A DNA stretch of 64,000 bases from the NCBI GenBank assembly GCA_023382655.1, contig JAHDWK010000002.1:478760-542759 (forward strand). Reading direction: 5' to 3'. Positions 1 to 9,000 of this stretch are shown here, one piece after another; position 1 is the first letter of the stretch; each line of letters begins with the position of its first letter. The position numbers and the translations under genes were made by a program. The stretch comes from Anaerolineae bacterium. Lineage in GTDB: Bacteria; Chloroflexota; Anaerolineae; Promineifilales; Promineifilaceae. The notes below the pieces were generated by a model. The model did not search any database, had not been told where the DNA came from, and saw nothing but the letters and a program-made list of their open reading frames with translations.

Positions 1-16
1 CTGGCTATTGCCGGTC

Positions 17-52
17 AAAAAAGAAAAGCGGCTGACCGAAAGGCCAGCCGCT
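17..52 (-). terminator. Rho-independent terminator of nrdJ
   Basis: Read on the minus strand, arms AGCGGCTG and CAGCCGCT (27-34 and 45-52) plus a short inner GG/CC pairing enclose a four-base loop. They are followed by a T-rich tract (17-26). It lies 70 bases past the nrdJ stop and would end the nrdR-nrdJ transcript. Confidence 0.8.
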
Positions 53-123
53 TACAAATGGTTCAGATTTGTAATAACGGCTTCAGCCGGTTATTCTCGC
101 TAAAGCAGTTACTACAAAACGGT

Positions 124-2454
124 TTATATATCGCAATTACCGGCCAGACAGGCCAGTTCTTGGGCGGCTGTGGTTAAATCCTCTTCTTCATACCGGTAAA
201 TCTTGGAAAAATCAATGTCCGGGAATTTGGCCGCCAGTTGCTCATACGTTTCCTGGTCAATTTCTACGTAAGGCATCTGGTCGTATTGGGCATCGAAGGC
301 GGGCAGGAAGGCCATGCCGCCAATTTTGTCCTGGTGTTCCCATACCCAGCGGATGATGTCCAACACTTCGTTGGGCTGGTAGGTGATGGTGACGCTGGGG
401 TTGTGTTCCGTGTAATGGATTTTATTTTGCAGCCAGAATTCACATTGTTCCAGGGCGGTGCGGTCGTTGCGGGTCACGGCCGTAGCCGGCGACTTCACCG
501 GGAAATGCACCACCCAGGTAATGGCCGAATCCCGTGTTTGCCCATTTTCCGGGTCCAACGGCGCGCCCGCATCTTGCAGCACTTTGAACACCGGCGAATG
601 AGAGCCTACACGCACATTGCGGATGTAATAAGGCGCCCACCGCGCATGTAGCCCGGACGAGGAATCCACCAACTGCGATGAATTCCCTGATGGTTTGACG
701 CACGTCACCGAAGCCGATTGCTTGATGCCCAACAGTTCGGCATAAACGCGGTTGGTTTCCACAGCCACGTCGCGCAAGCGCGCTTGCACGTCCGGCTGCT
801 GCACGGTCAGGCTGTCCATCTGTCCATTCAGGTCTACGCCCAACAGCCGTTCCTCCTCGCAGTTTTGTTGCCATTCGTGGCGCAGGCCGGGGAAGTAGGT
901 GGCCATAGATTGGATGGTGCCGATAATGGCGGCCAGTTCCACCTTATCACGCAGGCTTTCGTAAGTGTCGTCGGCGCGGGCAATAGCGCTGGTGAGGTTG
1001 CAGAATTGGTACGGCCGAAGCAAAATTTCACCGCATGGATTCGTGCCGAACTCGGCCTCCTGCCGCCGCACCGGGCGGTTTCCCACAGCCGCACGCCGGT
1101 TAAAGATGCCCGGTTCGCCTCGCCCAGATTCCACCATGTCCAGCACAAAGCGGGTGATTTCTGCCTGGCTCAATTCGCGGCTGGGCCAGACGGCGCTGTT
1201 GTTGGCGTTCCAACGCTGGCTGTTGTTACGCCAGAAGTCGCCATCTTTGCAGTGGCGCATCTCCAGATCATCATAGTCAAAGAGGGAGATCATGGCCGTG
1301 CGGCGCACGCCGCCGGAAACGGCCGCATTACCGACGGCACACATGATGTCATGGGCGTCTAACGGCCGTAAAAAACTCCCCTGCCGCGCAATAATCCGCC
1401 CCCGCGCAAACTCCAGCATTTGCCGCAGCGGTTCCGGGCCGGAAGCCCGCCCCCCTTTCACCCGCAGCGGCATACCCGCCGGCCGCACTTCGGAGAAATC
1501 AAACTTCACATCTTCGCCATTGAACCAGGTTGTCAGACCGGCACGTAGCGCATCTGCCCAGCCTTCGGAGGTGTCCTTGACTACTAATGTGGGCGCGGGT
1601 TTACCGGTTTGCCGGGCGATGCGCGGGAACTGCTCCACGTATTGCCGCTCCACGGAAAAACCAACACCGCAGCCGCTCATGGAGATGATGAGCGCCTCCA
1701 CGAAGGAATCAATGCTGTCTACGGGCATGTAGGAGCAGTTGTAGATGGCGATGTTGTTGCGGCGGGCCGCCGGGCCGGCCATAGCCAGCAGGCGCATGGA
1801 GGGCATTACTTTCATTTCCAAAATGCCCTGGCGGATGCGGTCATATACGGTGGCGGGCAGGCGATAGTCCGACAATTCGCGCAAATAATCCACGGCCCGG
1901 TTCACCGTTTCCAGCCACGTTTCGCGGCGGCCCAGTTCGTAATTAAAGCGGGAGTATTTGTCATAGAATTGGAATTTTTGCAGTTGGGTGGGGAAATACG
2001 GGTCAGATTCGGCAAAAGCGTCGCGCACTTCGGCCGGGACGGGGCGTTTGGCGCGAATTTTGGCATGTTCGGCGCGGTAGAGGATGTAATGTTTGGCGGC
2101 TTCATATTCACCGGCCGCTTGCAGCACCATTTCCACAATGTCTTGCACCCCCTCCACAGTGGGCAGGTCGAATTTGGCGGCGACCACGTTCACGACCTGG
2201 TGGGTGATGTCGTCAATGGAAGTTTTGGGTTCCCGCCCCAGGCTGGCAAAACAGCGTTCCAGGGCATTATGGATGAGTTGATCATCAAAGGGGACGATAC
2301 GGCCGTCGCGCTTCACAATGCTCGTCGGCACCGCTACCTTGAAATAAATGCTGTCCGCGCCCCACTCATGTTTGCCATTTTTGGCATGAGTGCCATTGTT
2401 TGGCGGCGTAGCCGTTTTGAGTGCCTGAACTTGCACATTTTGCGTATCTGACAT
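124..2454 (-). CDS. nrdJ: Adenosylcobalamin-dependent (class II) ribonucleotide reductase
   Basis: Reduces ribonucleotides to deoxyribonucleotides in the cytoplasm with a thiyl radical generated from adenosylcobalamin, so it works with or without oxygen. The 776-residue protein starts with an ATP-cone-like segment (about 45-140, VKRDGRIVPFDD). It has the class II core with the active-site stretch NPCGEILL and a VKPSGNSSQL segment like that of the monomeric Lactobacillus-type triphosphate reductase. The C-terminus carries Cys769-X4-Cys774, the swinging thiol pair that re-reduces the active site. AGGAGA lies just upstream of the ATG. The gene follows nrdR by 92 bases and probably shares its NrdR-controlled promoter. 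Substrate level (di- or triphosphate) is inferred from similarity only. Confidence 0.93.
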   Translation of the reverse strand: MSDTQNVQVQALKTATPPNNGTHAKNGKHEWGADSIYFKVAVPTSIVKRDGRIVPFDDQLIHNALERCFASLGREPKTSIDDITHQVVNVVAAKFDLPTVEGVQDIVEMVLQAAGEYEAAKHYILYRAEHAKIRAKRPVPAEVRDAFAESDPYFPTQLQKFQFYDKYSRFNYELGRRETWLETVNRAVDYLRELSDYRLPATVYDRIRQGILEMKVMPSMRLLAMAGPAARRNNIAIYNCSYMPVDSIDSFVEALIISMSGCGVGFSVERQYVEQFPRIARQTGKPAPTLVVKDTSEGWADALRAGLTTWFNGEDVKFDFSEVRPAGMPLRVKGGRASGPEPLRQMLEFARGRIIARQGSFLRPLDAHDIMCAVGNAAVSGGVRRTAMISLFDYDDLEMRHCKDGDFWRNNSQRWNANNSAVWPSRELSQAEITRFVLDMVESGRGEPGIFNRRAAVGNRPVRRQEAEFGTNPCGEILLRPYQFCNLTSAIARADDTYESLRDKVELAAIIGTIQSMATYFPGLRHEWQQNCEEERLLGVDLNGQMDSLTVQQPDVQARLRDVAVETNRVYAELLGIKQSASVTCVKPSGNSSQLVDSSSGLHARWAPYYIRNVRVGSHSPVFKVLQDAGAPLDPENGQTRDSAITWVVHFPVKSPATAVTRNDRTALEQCEFWLQNKIHYTEHNPSVTITYQPNEVLDIIRWVWEHQDKIGGMAFLPAFDAQYDQMPYVEIDQETYEQLAAKFPDIDFSKIYRYEEEDLTTAAQELACLAGNCDI

Positions 2455-2546
2455 TGTTTCCTATCTCCTTATGGTTATGGTTTTACAGAGTGAACAAGGG
2501 TGACTTGTTGCTGTGGGTCTGATGGGTTTGGTTGTTGGTTATCGGA

Positions 2547-2999
2547 TTATTTGGTGGCGCGCAGCCGGTCTATCTCTTTACGTATTGCTTCCAGGTCATC
2601 CAGGTTCATGTAGACGGTGACGTAGCGGATGTAGGCCACCTCGTCCAATTCTCTCAGCTTTTCAATCACGGAATCGCCCACCAGCTTGCTGGAGACTTCC
2701 GCCTTGCCCAACTGCTGCAATTCTGCTTCCACTTCACCGGCAATACGTTCGATGTCGGCGGCGGCTACGGGGCGTTTGGTGCAGGCGATGCGCAGGCCGC
2801 TCATCAGTTTCTCGCGGGAGAACTCTTCACGGGTACCGTCTTGTTTGATGAGCAGTGGGGTGGCCAGCACCGGCCGTTCATAGGATGTAAAACGCTGTCC
2901 ACAGTGGTCACACACCCGCCGCCGCCGGGTGCCACCTCGCGCGTCGTGGCTGGTATCTATGACGTTTGTTTTGGGGTTGTGGCAGTATGGGCAATGCAA
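2547..2999 (-). CDS. nrdR: NrdR, ATP/dATP-sensing repressor of ribonucleotide reductase
   Basis: Zinc-finger plus ATP-cone repressor that shuts down reductase genes when dATP is high. The start is assigned to a TTG codon at 2999, not an upstream ATG at 3146. It gives a 150-residue protein beginning HCPYC directly after the initiator, as in the family, and GGAGG sits 6 bases before the TTG. The longer frame would place coding sequence over the NrdR boxes and promoter. The zinc ribbon uses CPYC and CDHCG; the ATP-cone covers about residues 46-136. It is the first gene of the nrdR-nrdJ unit, so it is likely autoregulated. Confidence 0.93.
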   Translation of the reverse strand: MHCPYCHNPKTNVIDTSHDARGGTRRRRVCDHCGQRFTSYERPVLATPLLIKQDGTREEFSREKLMSGLRIACTKRPVAAADIERIAGEVEAELQQLGKAEVSSKLVGDSVIEKLRELDEVAYIRYVTVYMNLDDLEAIRKEIDRLRATK

Positions 3000-3063
3000 A
3001 ATAGCCTCCGGTTTAAGGCAAACCCAGATATGGAGCGGGTCTCGTTGAAATGGCAGAAAAGTG

Positions 3064-3104
3064 CCATATATGGTGCTTGTTGCTGCTGAATCCCCCATAT
3101 TTGG
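3064..3104 (-). promoter_or_regulatory. Tandem NrdR boxes
   Basis: Two palindromes, CCATATATGG (3064-3073) and CCATATTTGG (3095-3104), have centres exactly 31 bp apart. This matches the 31-32 bp (three helical turns) spacing known for paired NrdR boxes. A weaker third copy, CCAGATATGG, is at 3024-3033. They lie just downstream of the predicted start of transcription. Confidence 0.8.
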
Positions 3105-3117
3105 TGCAACGGCGGGC

Positions 3118-3146
3118 ATTATAACACACGGCCGTACCCCTGACAA
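3118..3146 (-). promoter_or_regulatory. Sigma-70-type promoter of nrdR-nrdJ
   Basis: On the minus strand TTGTCA (3146-3141) and TATAAT (3123-3118) are separated by 17 bp. Transcription would start near 3111, leaving a leader of about 110 bases that contains both NrdR boxes. Confidence 0.75.
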
Positions 3147-3319
3147 CCCGTAATTTCGGCCAATGTTTTTTCTCGCGTAAAAGGGGCGTTAATAGTTGCA
3201 GACCCCCACCGGTCTATTCTCTACAAGTCGTGGCACATTTTTCGCACGGCCGTGATCTTTGGCAGGGGCAGTGGATGGCGGCACGGCCGTATACCCTACG
3301 ATGTCCCCTCATCACCTCA

Positions 3320-4540
3320 TCACGCAGGCGGCACAGGCACGGTAAAAGTGGCCGTTGTCCCTTTGCCCGGCGCGCTTTCCAGCCACAGTTTTCCCTGATT
3401 AAACTCCACCATCTCCTGGCAAAGAATTAGCCCCAGGCCGGCGCCTTCCTCTTTGGCCGTACCAATGGTGGTGAAGTGGGCGTCTATTTTGCACAGCTTC
3501 TCCAGATCAGACTCCATAATGCCCACCCCCGTATCTGCTACCAGCACTTCAATGAACTCCGGTGCAGGCAGATCATACCGCAACTGTGACCGGGCGCTTA
3601 TAGAGACCCGCCCACCAACCGGCGTAAACTTGATGGCGTTGGAGAGCAGGTTACGTAAAATCGTTTTGAACATATCGGGGTCGGCATAAGCCACCAGCCC
3701 TTCGGCCACCGAAACAGACAATTGAATCCCTTTCAAAGCGGCGTTGGGAGCAAAAATTTCGGCAGTAGACTGGATGATCTGCGCCAGAGGAATGGTATCG
3801 GGACGCGATTCCATAATTCCCCGTTGAATCAAGGACCAACTGAGCAGATTTTCCAGCAGCCGGTGGGCGCTTTGCGCGGACGAGAAAATGGCCTCGGCTA
3901 CCTCGGTAATTTCCCCCTCAATCTGATTTTCCGCCAACATCAATTGCAGCAGTTGGGCATTGCCGATCAGCCCATTAAACGGCGTGCGCAAATCGTGCGA
4001 CACAATGGAGAAAAAACGATCTTTGCTGGCGTTGAGCGCCGCCAGGTCTTGCGCTCTGGCCTGTTCCACACTGCGCAGTTTCTTTTCCACCTCATACAGC
4101 CGCGCATTTTGGGCGGCCATCTCCTTCAATGTAAGCTGCTGGTTATACAAATCGAGAAAAACCTGCACTTTGCTCAATAAAATTTCGGGTACAAAGGGCT
4201 TGCTCAAAAAATCAACGGCCCCGGCGTCATACCCTTTGCGGTGGTGGTATTCATCTGAATAGATGGCGCTGACGAAGATGACGGGCAGGTTGGCGGTGGT
4301 GGGGTTGCCCCGCAGGAGTTCCACGAGTTCATACCCATCCATTTCCGGCATCTGGATGTCCACAATTGCCAGGCAGAACTCATGCTCCAGGGTCAACTCT
4401 AATGCCTGGAAGCCAGAGGTGGCCGACATGACGTTTATCTCCAGCGCCGCCAGCAATTTTTCCAGAGCATAAATGTTCTGTGGTTTGTCATCCACAATAA
4501 GCAGTTTGGGATACGCCTGTCGTGCTAGTCGCTCACTCAT
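3320..4540 (-). CDS. Receiver domain-histidine kinase hybrid (REC-HisKA-HATPase)
   Basis: Cytoplasmic two-component protein without a membrane segment. An N-terminal receiver (about 10-125; phosphoacceptor Asp in VDIQMPEMDGY) is followed by a coiled-coil linker, HisKA with SHDLRTP, and an ATPase domain ending in GAGLGLILCQEMV. The ATG at 4540 is chosen because it overlaps the cheB stop by eight bases (ATGAGTGA), the usual sign of translational coupling; an ATG three codons earlier is possible. It is the last gene after the giant hybrid kinase, cheR and cheB. Its receiver is thus probably fed by that kinase. Output target unknown. Confidence 0.85.
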   Translation of the reverse strand: MSERLARQAYPKLLIVDDKPQNIYALEKLLAALEINVMSATSGFQALELTLEHEFCLAIVDIQMPEMDGYELVELLRGNPTTANLPVIFVSAIYSDEYHHRKGYDAGAVDFLSKPFVPEILLSKVQVFLDLYNQQLTLKEMAAQNARLYEVEKKLRSVEQARAQDLAALNASKDRFFSIVSHDLRTPFNGLIGNAQLLQLMLAENQIEGEITEVAEAIFSSAQSAHRLLENLLSWSLIQRGIMESRPDTIPLAQIIQSTAEIFAPNAALKGIQLSVSVAEGLVAYADPDMFKTILRNLLSNAIKFTPVGGRVSISARSQLRYDLPAPEFIEVLVADTGVGIMESDLEKLCKIDAHFTTIGTAKEEGAGLGLILCQEMVEFNQGKLWLESAPGKGTTATFTVPVPPA

Positions 4541-5114
4541 CAAATACACCTTGCTGGGAAAGTTGGGTCAGACAAGAGGCAATCTGGCTCAAGGATAATA
4601 CGTTGTCCACCACGTTTTCACGAATTGCGGAGTTGGGCATAATGTCTACTTCGGCCGTGGCCGGGTCTTGGGCAATCGTGAAGCCGCCCAACTGTTTGAT
4701 CTTTTTGAGGCCGGCCGTGCCATCGCTGTTGGCCCCGGTAAGTAGGACGCCAATTAAACCAGCCTGGTAAACATCAGCGGCCGACTGGAATAAGACATCT
4801 ATAGACGGCCGTGAATAACACACCTTCTCATCCACCGATAACGCCAATGACCGGTCTGGCTCCACCAGCAAATGGTAATTGGCCGGGGCCAGGTAGACGC
4901 CCCCCGGCTCAATCGCCTCATTCGCTTCCGCTTCTTTCACCCGCAAGCGGCAGGACATCTTCAACGTAAATGCCATCAAATCTTCCTCGGCCGGCCACCG
5001 GTGCTGCACAATGAGTATCGGCAAGGGAAAGTCAGCCGGTAACGGCGCTAAAACTTCTTGCAAAGCCGTCAGACCTCCCGCCGATGCACCCATAACCACA
5101 GCCGCATACCGCAT
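4533..5114 (-). CDS. CheB-type protein-glutamate methylesterase domain, stand-alone
   Basis: Contains only the CheB catalytic domain (193 residues) and lacks the N-terminal receiver of classical CheB. The Ser-His-Asp triad is visible as Ser11 (GASAGG), His38 (VQHRW) and Asp131 (LTGANSDGTAGL). Classical CheB removes methyl groups from chemoreceptors, but no methyl-accepting protein is encoded here. The substrate is therefore likely a sensor protein of this operon (inference). It follows cheR with a palindromic repeat in between and overlaps the downstream kinase. Confidence 0.85.
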   Translation of the reverse strand: MRYAAVVMGASAGGLTALQEVLAPLPADFPLPILIVQHRWPAEEDLMAFTLKMSCRLRVKEAEANEAIEPGGVYLAPANYHLLVEPDRSLALSVDEKVCYSRPSIDVLFQSAADVYQAGLIGVLLTGANSDGTAGLKKIKQLGGFTIAQDPATAEVDIMPNSAIRENVVDNVLSLSQIASCLTQLSQQGVFDE

Positions 5115-5129
5115 AATCCCCTACCATTC

Positions 5130-5163
5130 AGACCTGACAGGTTTCAGAAAACCTGTCAGGTCT
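5130..5163. repeat. Palindromic repeat, family A (copy 1)
   Basis: Perfect inverted repeat AGACCTGACAGGTTT / AAACCTGTCAGGTCT with a 4-base loop, between cheR and cheB. The same 15-bp arms recur at 6038, 34008 and 41366. Confidence 0.9.
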
Positions 5164-5172
5164 CCTGATGGT

Positions 5173-6027
5173 TCAGCTTACAAACTGGTTAACCGAGCCT
5201 TTCTCCAATTTCGATTGATAAATTTTTTCCTTCGCTGCATATTCGGCAAAACTCTCTTGCACAGCCGAAAATTGCACCGTTTCCTTGCTGCCCAGGCACA
5301 GGAATCCGTTGTAACACAGACTATCCCGAAACATCGCCAGCACTCGGTTTTGCAACTCCCGGTTAAAATAAATCAACACATTTCGGCATAAAATCAGGTG
5401 CATTTCCGCAAATACCCCATCCGTCGCCAGGTTGTGGTTGGCAAAGGTGATATTTTCTTGCAGCGACTTGTCTAAGATGACCGATTGATACCGGGCATGG
5501 TAATAATCGGCCAGCGAATGTTTGCCGCCCGCCTTTTGGTAATTGGCGCTGTACTCTTTCAGCCGCTCCGCCGGGTAGATTCTAGCCCTGGCTTTTTCCA
5601 ATGCCCCGTCATTAAAATCGGTGGCATAAATGCGCGCCCGTTTGTACAGACTCGCCTCCTGGAGCATGATGGCTAACGAATATACCTCTTCGCCGGTGGC
5701 GCAGCCCGCCTGCCAGATATTGATGTAGGGAAAGGTTGCCAGAAAGGGAAACACACGCTCTTGCAGCGCCCGGAAAAACCACGGGTCTCGAAACATTTCC
5801 GTAACCGTGACGGACAGATCGTAAAAGAGCGCCTGGAAAGCCGGCGGGTTGTGCATGATCGCCGGGATCAGGGCAGAAATGCTGCCAAACTCCGTCTTCG
5901 CCAGGTGGTGCAGCAGCCGCCGTTTCATGGACGCCTGATTGTATTGCCGGAAGTCATACCCATACCGCTGGTAAATGGCTTCAATCAGCAGCTCAATCTC
6001 AATCTGTTGGATGGCAACTTGATCCAT
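5173..6027 (-). CDS. CheR-type SAM-dependent protein methyltransferase
   Basis: Transfers methyl groups from S-adenosylmethionine to glutamates of sensor proteins. The 284-residue protein has an alpha-helical CheR N-domain (1-75) and a Rossmann SAM-binding domain with GCATGEEVYSLAI around residue 108. It also has the typical LILCRNVLIYF motif near 215. The gene lies between the giant hybrid kinase and a CheB domain and is bracketed by two copies of palindrome family A. With no chemoreceptor or CheA/CheW present, it probably belongs to a non-motility signalling operon (inference). Confidence 0.88.
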   Translation of the reverse strand: MDQVAIQQIEIELLIEAIYQRYGYDFRQYNQASMKRRLLHHLAKTEFGSISALIPAIMHNPPAFQALFYDLSVTVTEMFRDPWFFRALQERVFPFLATFPYINIWQAGCATGEEVYSLAIMLQEASLYKRARIYATDFNDGALEKARARIYPAERLKEYSANYQKAGGKHSLADYYHARYQSVILDKSLQENITFANHNLATDGVFAEMHLILCRNVLIYFNRELQNRVLAMFRDSLCYNGFLCLGSKETVQFSAVQESFAEYAAKEKIYQSKLEKGSVNQFVS

Positions 6028-6037
6028 TTTCAGCAGC

Positions 6038-6071
6038 AGACCTGACAGGTTTCAGAAAACCTGTCAGGTCT
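6038..6071. repeat. Palindromic repeat, family A (copy 2)
   Basis: Identical to the copy at 5130 including the CAGA loop. It lies between the giant kinase stop and cheR. Confidence 0.9.
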
Positions 6072-6082
6072 AATCCAGTTCC

Positions 6083-9000
6083 TTATTGATACAGCCAGAC
6101 CCGTAACATGGAAAACAGACGATCCACATCAATCGGCTTCGGTAGATAATCATTAGCCCCTGCTTCCAGACACTTTTCCCGATCCCCCTTCATCGCCTTG
6201 GCGGTCAGCGCCAGGATGGGCAATGAACCATATTGCGGCAGCCGCCGAATGTGCCGGGTGGTTTCATAACCATCCATCACCGGCATCATAATGTCCATCA
6301 ACACCAGGTCTATTGGCTCCTGCTCGAGCAGGTCTAGCGCCTTTTGCCCGTTGGCGGCAATGCGCACCACAATGCCTTTGTCTGACAGAAGTTTAGACAG
6401 GGCGAAGGAGTTGCGCATGTCGTCATCCACGATCAAAATGCGCTTGCCCTTCAGAATGGTTTCATGGTCATGCAGATGTTTGATGGTCTGCTGCTTTTCG
6501 GCGGGCATGTCCGAGACAACCCGGTGCAAAAAGAGTGCGGTCTCGTCCAACAGCCGCTCTGGGGATTTCACCCCTTTGACGATGATGCTGTCGGCATATT
6601 TCATCAATTGGTGGTTCTCTTCCGGCGTCAGGTCGCGCCCGGTGTACACGATGATAGGGCATTGGGTGTTGGCGCTGGCGCCGTTCATCTGGTTGAGCAG
6701 TTCAAAGCCGGTCATATCGGGCAAACTCAAATCTAGGATGATGCAGTCAAACCGCTGCGTTTTCATCAGGTCAAGGGCCATCTGCCCATGCTCGGCTTCA
6801 CTGATCTGCACGTCGCTGCCACCTAACAATTTGACAATGCTGCGCCGGGAGAGGGGGTCATCTTCCACCAGGAGCAGCGATTTGATCTCTTTGGCGATGA
6901 ATTTTTCGATCTTGCTGAATACCCCTGCCAGACTTTCCTGATTGATCGGTTTGGTCAGGTAGCCCATGGCCCCTTTGTGGTAAGCGTCCAGGACTTCTTC
7001 TTCGACGGACATGATATGCACGGGGATGTGGCGCGTAGCCGGGTCATTTTTCAGTACATCCAATACCTGCCAGCCGCTCATGTCCGGCAGGTTGAGGTCC
7101 AGAATGACGGCCTGGGGTTGGTATTCACGCACCAGGGCCAGCCCGGTAGCGCCATCACCCGCCAGGAGGCATTTGAAGCCGTTTTCCCCGGCGAAGTTGT
7201 AGACGATCTTGGCGAACCGGGGGTCGTCTTCGATGAGTAGCAGGTGTTTGTCGCCGGTTTGGAGGGTGGCGCGGTCATCGGGAAGGAAGGGAGTTGGGGG
7301 GGCGGGCGTCGGCGCGGGTGGGGCGTCAGGTACGGCCGTGAGGGGAGGCAGGGGGGTGGTCACGGCCGTGACCACCACATCTGCCACATTCTCCTGCCGC
7401 GTGGTACCAATGGGCAAATACAACGTAAACGTGCTGCCCTGGCCCCGTTCACTCACCACATCAATCTGCCCGCCCAACTTGGCCGCCAATTCCCGCGAAA
7501 TGGAAAGACCCAACCCGGTGCCCCCATACTGGCGGCTGGTGCTGCCGTCCGCCTGCTGGAACGCCTCAAAAACGATTTTCAACTGCTCCGGCGTCATGCC
7601 GATGCCCGTATCACGCACCACGATGGCCACAGCCTGGGCCGGGTCTAGCCCACTGCGCAAAAGCGAGACTTGAGAACCGGGGCGAGCAATTTCCAGGTCA
7701 ACACTCCCCTGGCTGGTAAACTTAAAGGCATTAGAGAGCAGGTTCTTGATGATTTGCAGGACGCGCATCCGATCCGTCTCGATGCTGGTCGGGGCGTCGT
7801 CGGCCACGTGGATGTTCAGCGCCAGCCCTTTTTCCTCGGCCACATGACCAAACTGCGTCCGCACCTGGCTCACCAGGTCGGCTACCGGCAGCGGCTCAAA
7901 ATTGAAGATCATCTTGCCCGATTCAACTTTGGATAAGTCCAGAATATCGTTGATCAGATTCAGCAGATCGTGGCCACCGCTGTAAATGATTTTGGCCGAT
8001 TCCACCTGCTCTTCGTTGAGGTTGCCATCTTTGTTTTCCGCCAGCAAACCGGCCAAAATGAGCAGGCTGTTTAGCGGGGTGCGCAACTCGTGGGACATGT
8101 TGGCCAGAAACTCAGATTTGTATTTGCTGGCCAGCGCCAATTCTTCGGCCTTTCTTTCCAGTTCTTGTTGCGCCGTTTTCAAATCCCGGTTTTGTTTGTC
8201 CAGCGCCACCTGTTTTTCATAGAGGGCCAGGCTGCTTTCCTCCAGAGCGGCGGCTTTTTCTTCCAACTGTACATTGGTGGCCTCTAGCTCTTGCTGTTTT
8301 TCCTTGAGCTTGGTTTCGGAGGCACGCAGGCTTTCGGTCTGGGCTTCCAGTTCTTCATTGGCCACGCGCAGTTCTTCGCCTTGCGCTTGCAGCTCTTCGG
8401 CCTGCCGTTGGGTTTGCGCCAGCAGTTCGTTGATGCGCGCCCGCGCCTGCGCCGTGTTGAAGGCGATGCCGACATTGGACATAGCCGTGTTGAGGAAGGT
8501 CAATTGGGCTTCCTCGAACTGGGTCAGCGTGCCAATTTCCAAAACGCCGACCACATGCTCTTCATAGGTGAAGGGTACGACCATGATGTGGCGCGGCGCC
8601 ATCTGGCCCAGACCGGAACGCACAGTGATGTAATTGTCGGGCACGGCCGTGATAATTTTAGGCGTCTTTTCCGCAGCCGCCTGCCCTACCAGCCCTTCGC
8701 CAAAGCGGAAACGGCCGTGACCCTCCGCCAGACTGTAAGCATAACTGCCCGCCAGTTCCAGGTCGTCTGCGTTGGCAATGTAGAGCGCGCCAATGTGCGC
8801 CCCCAGGTAGTTGCACAACTGCCGCACGATATTGTTTGCCAACGTGGGAATATCTTGCTCCCCGCGTATCTGATTGTTTAGCTCCGCCTGCCCTGTTGTT
8901 TGCCACACCTGCACTTCCATCATCTGGCGGGCGGTTTCCGCTTCTTCGCGGGCGGTTTCTGCTTCTCGCCGGCTGCGTTCGGCCAACTCTTTGGCCTGCT

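Noticed and set aside
3000..3146. 49-codon N-terminal extension of NrdR
   Set aside because: It would cover the NrdR boxes and promoter, has no similarity to the family, and the TTG at 2999 has an ideal ribosome site.
4533..6027. Chemotaxis operon for motility
   Set aside because: No CheA, CheW, CheY-only or methyl-accepting protein is encoded; the neighbours are hybrid kinases.
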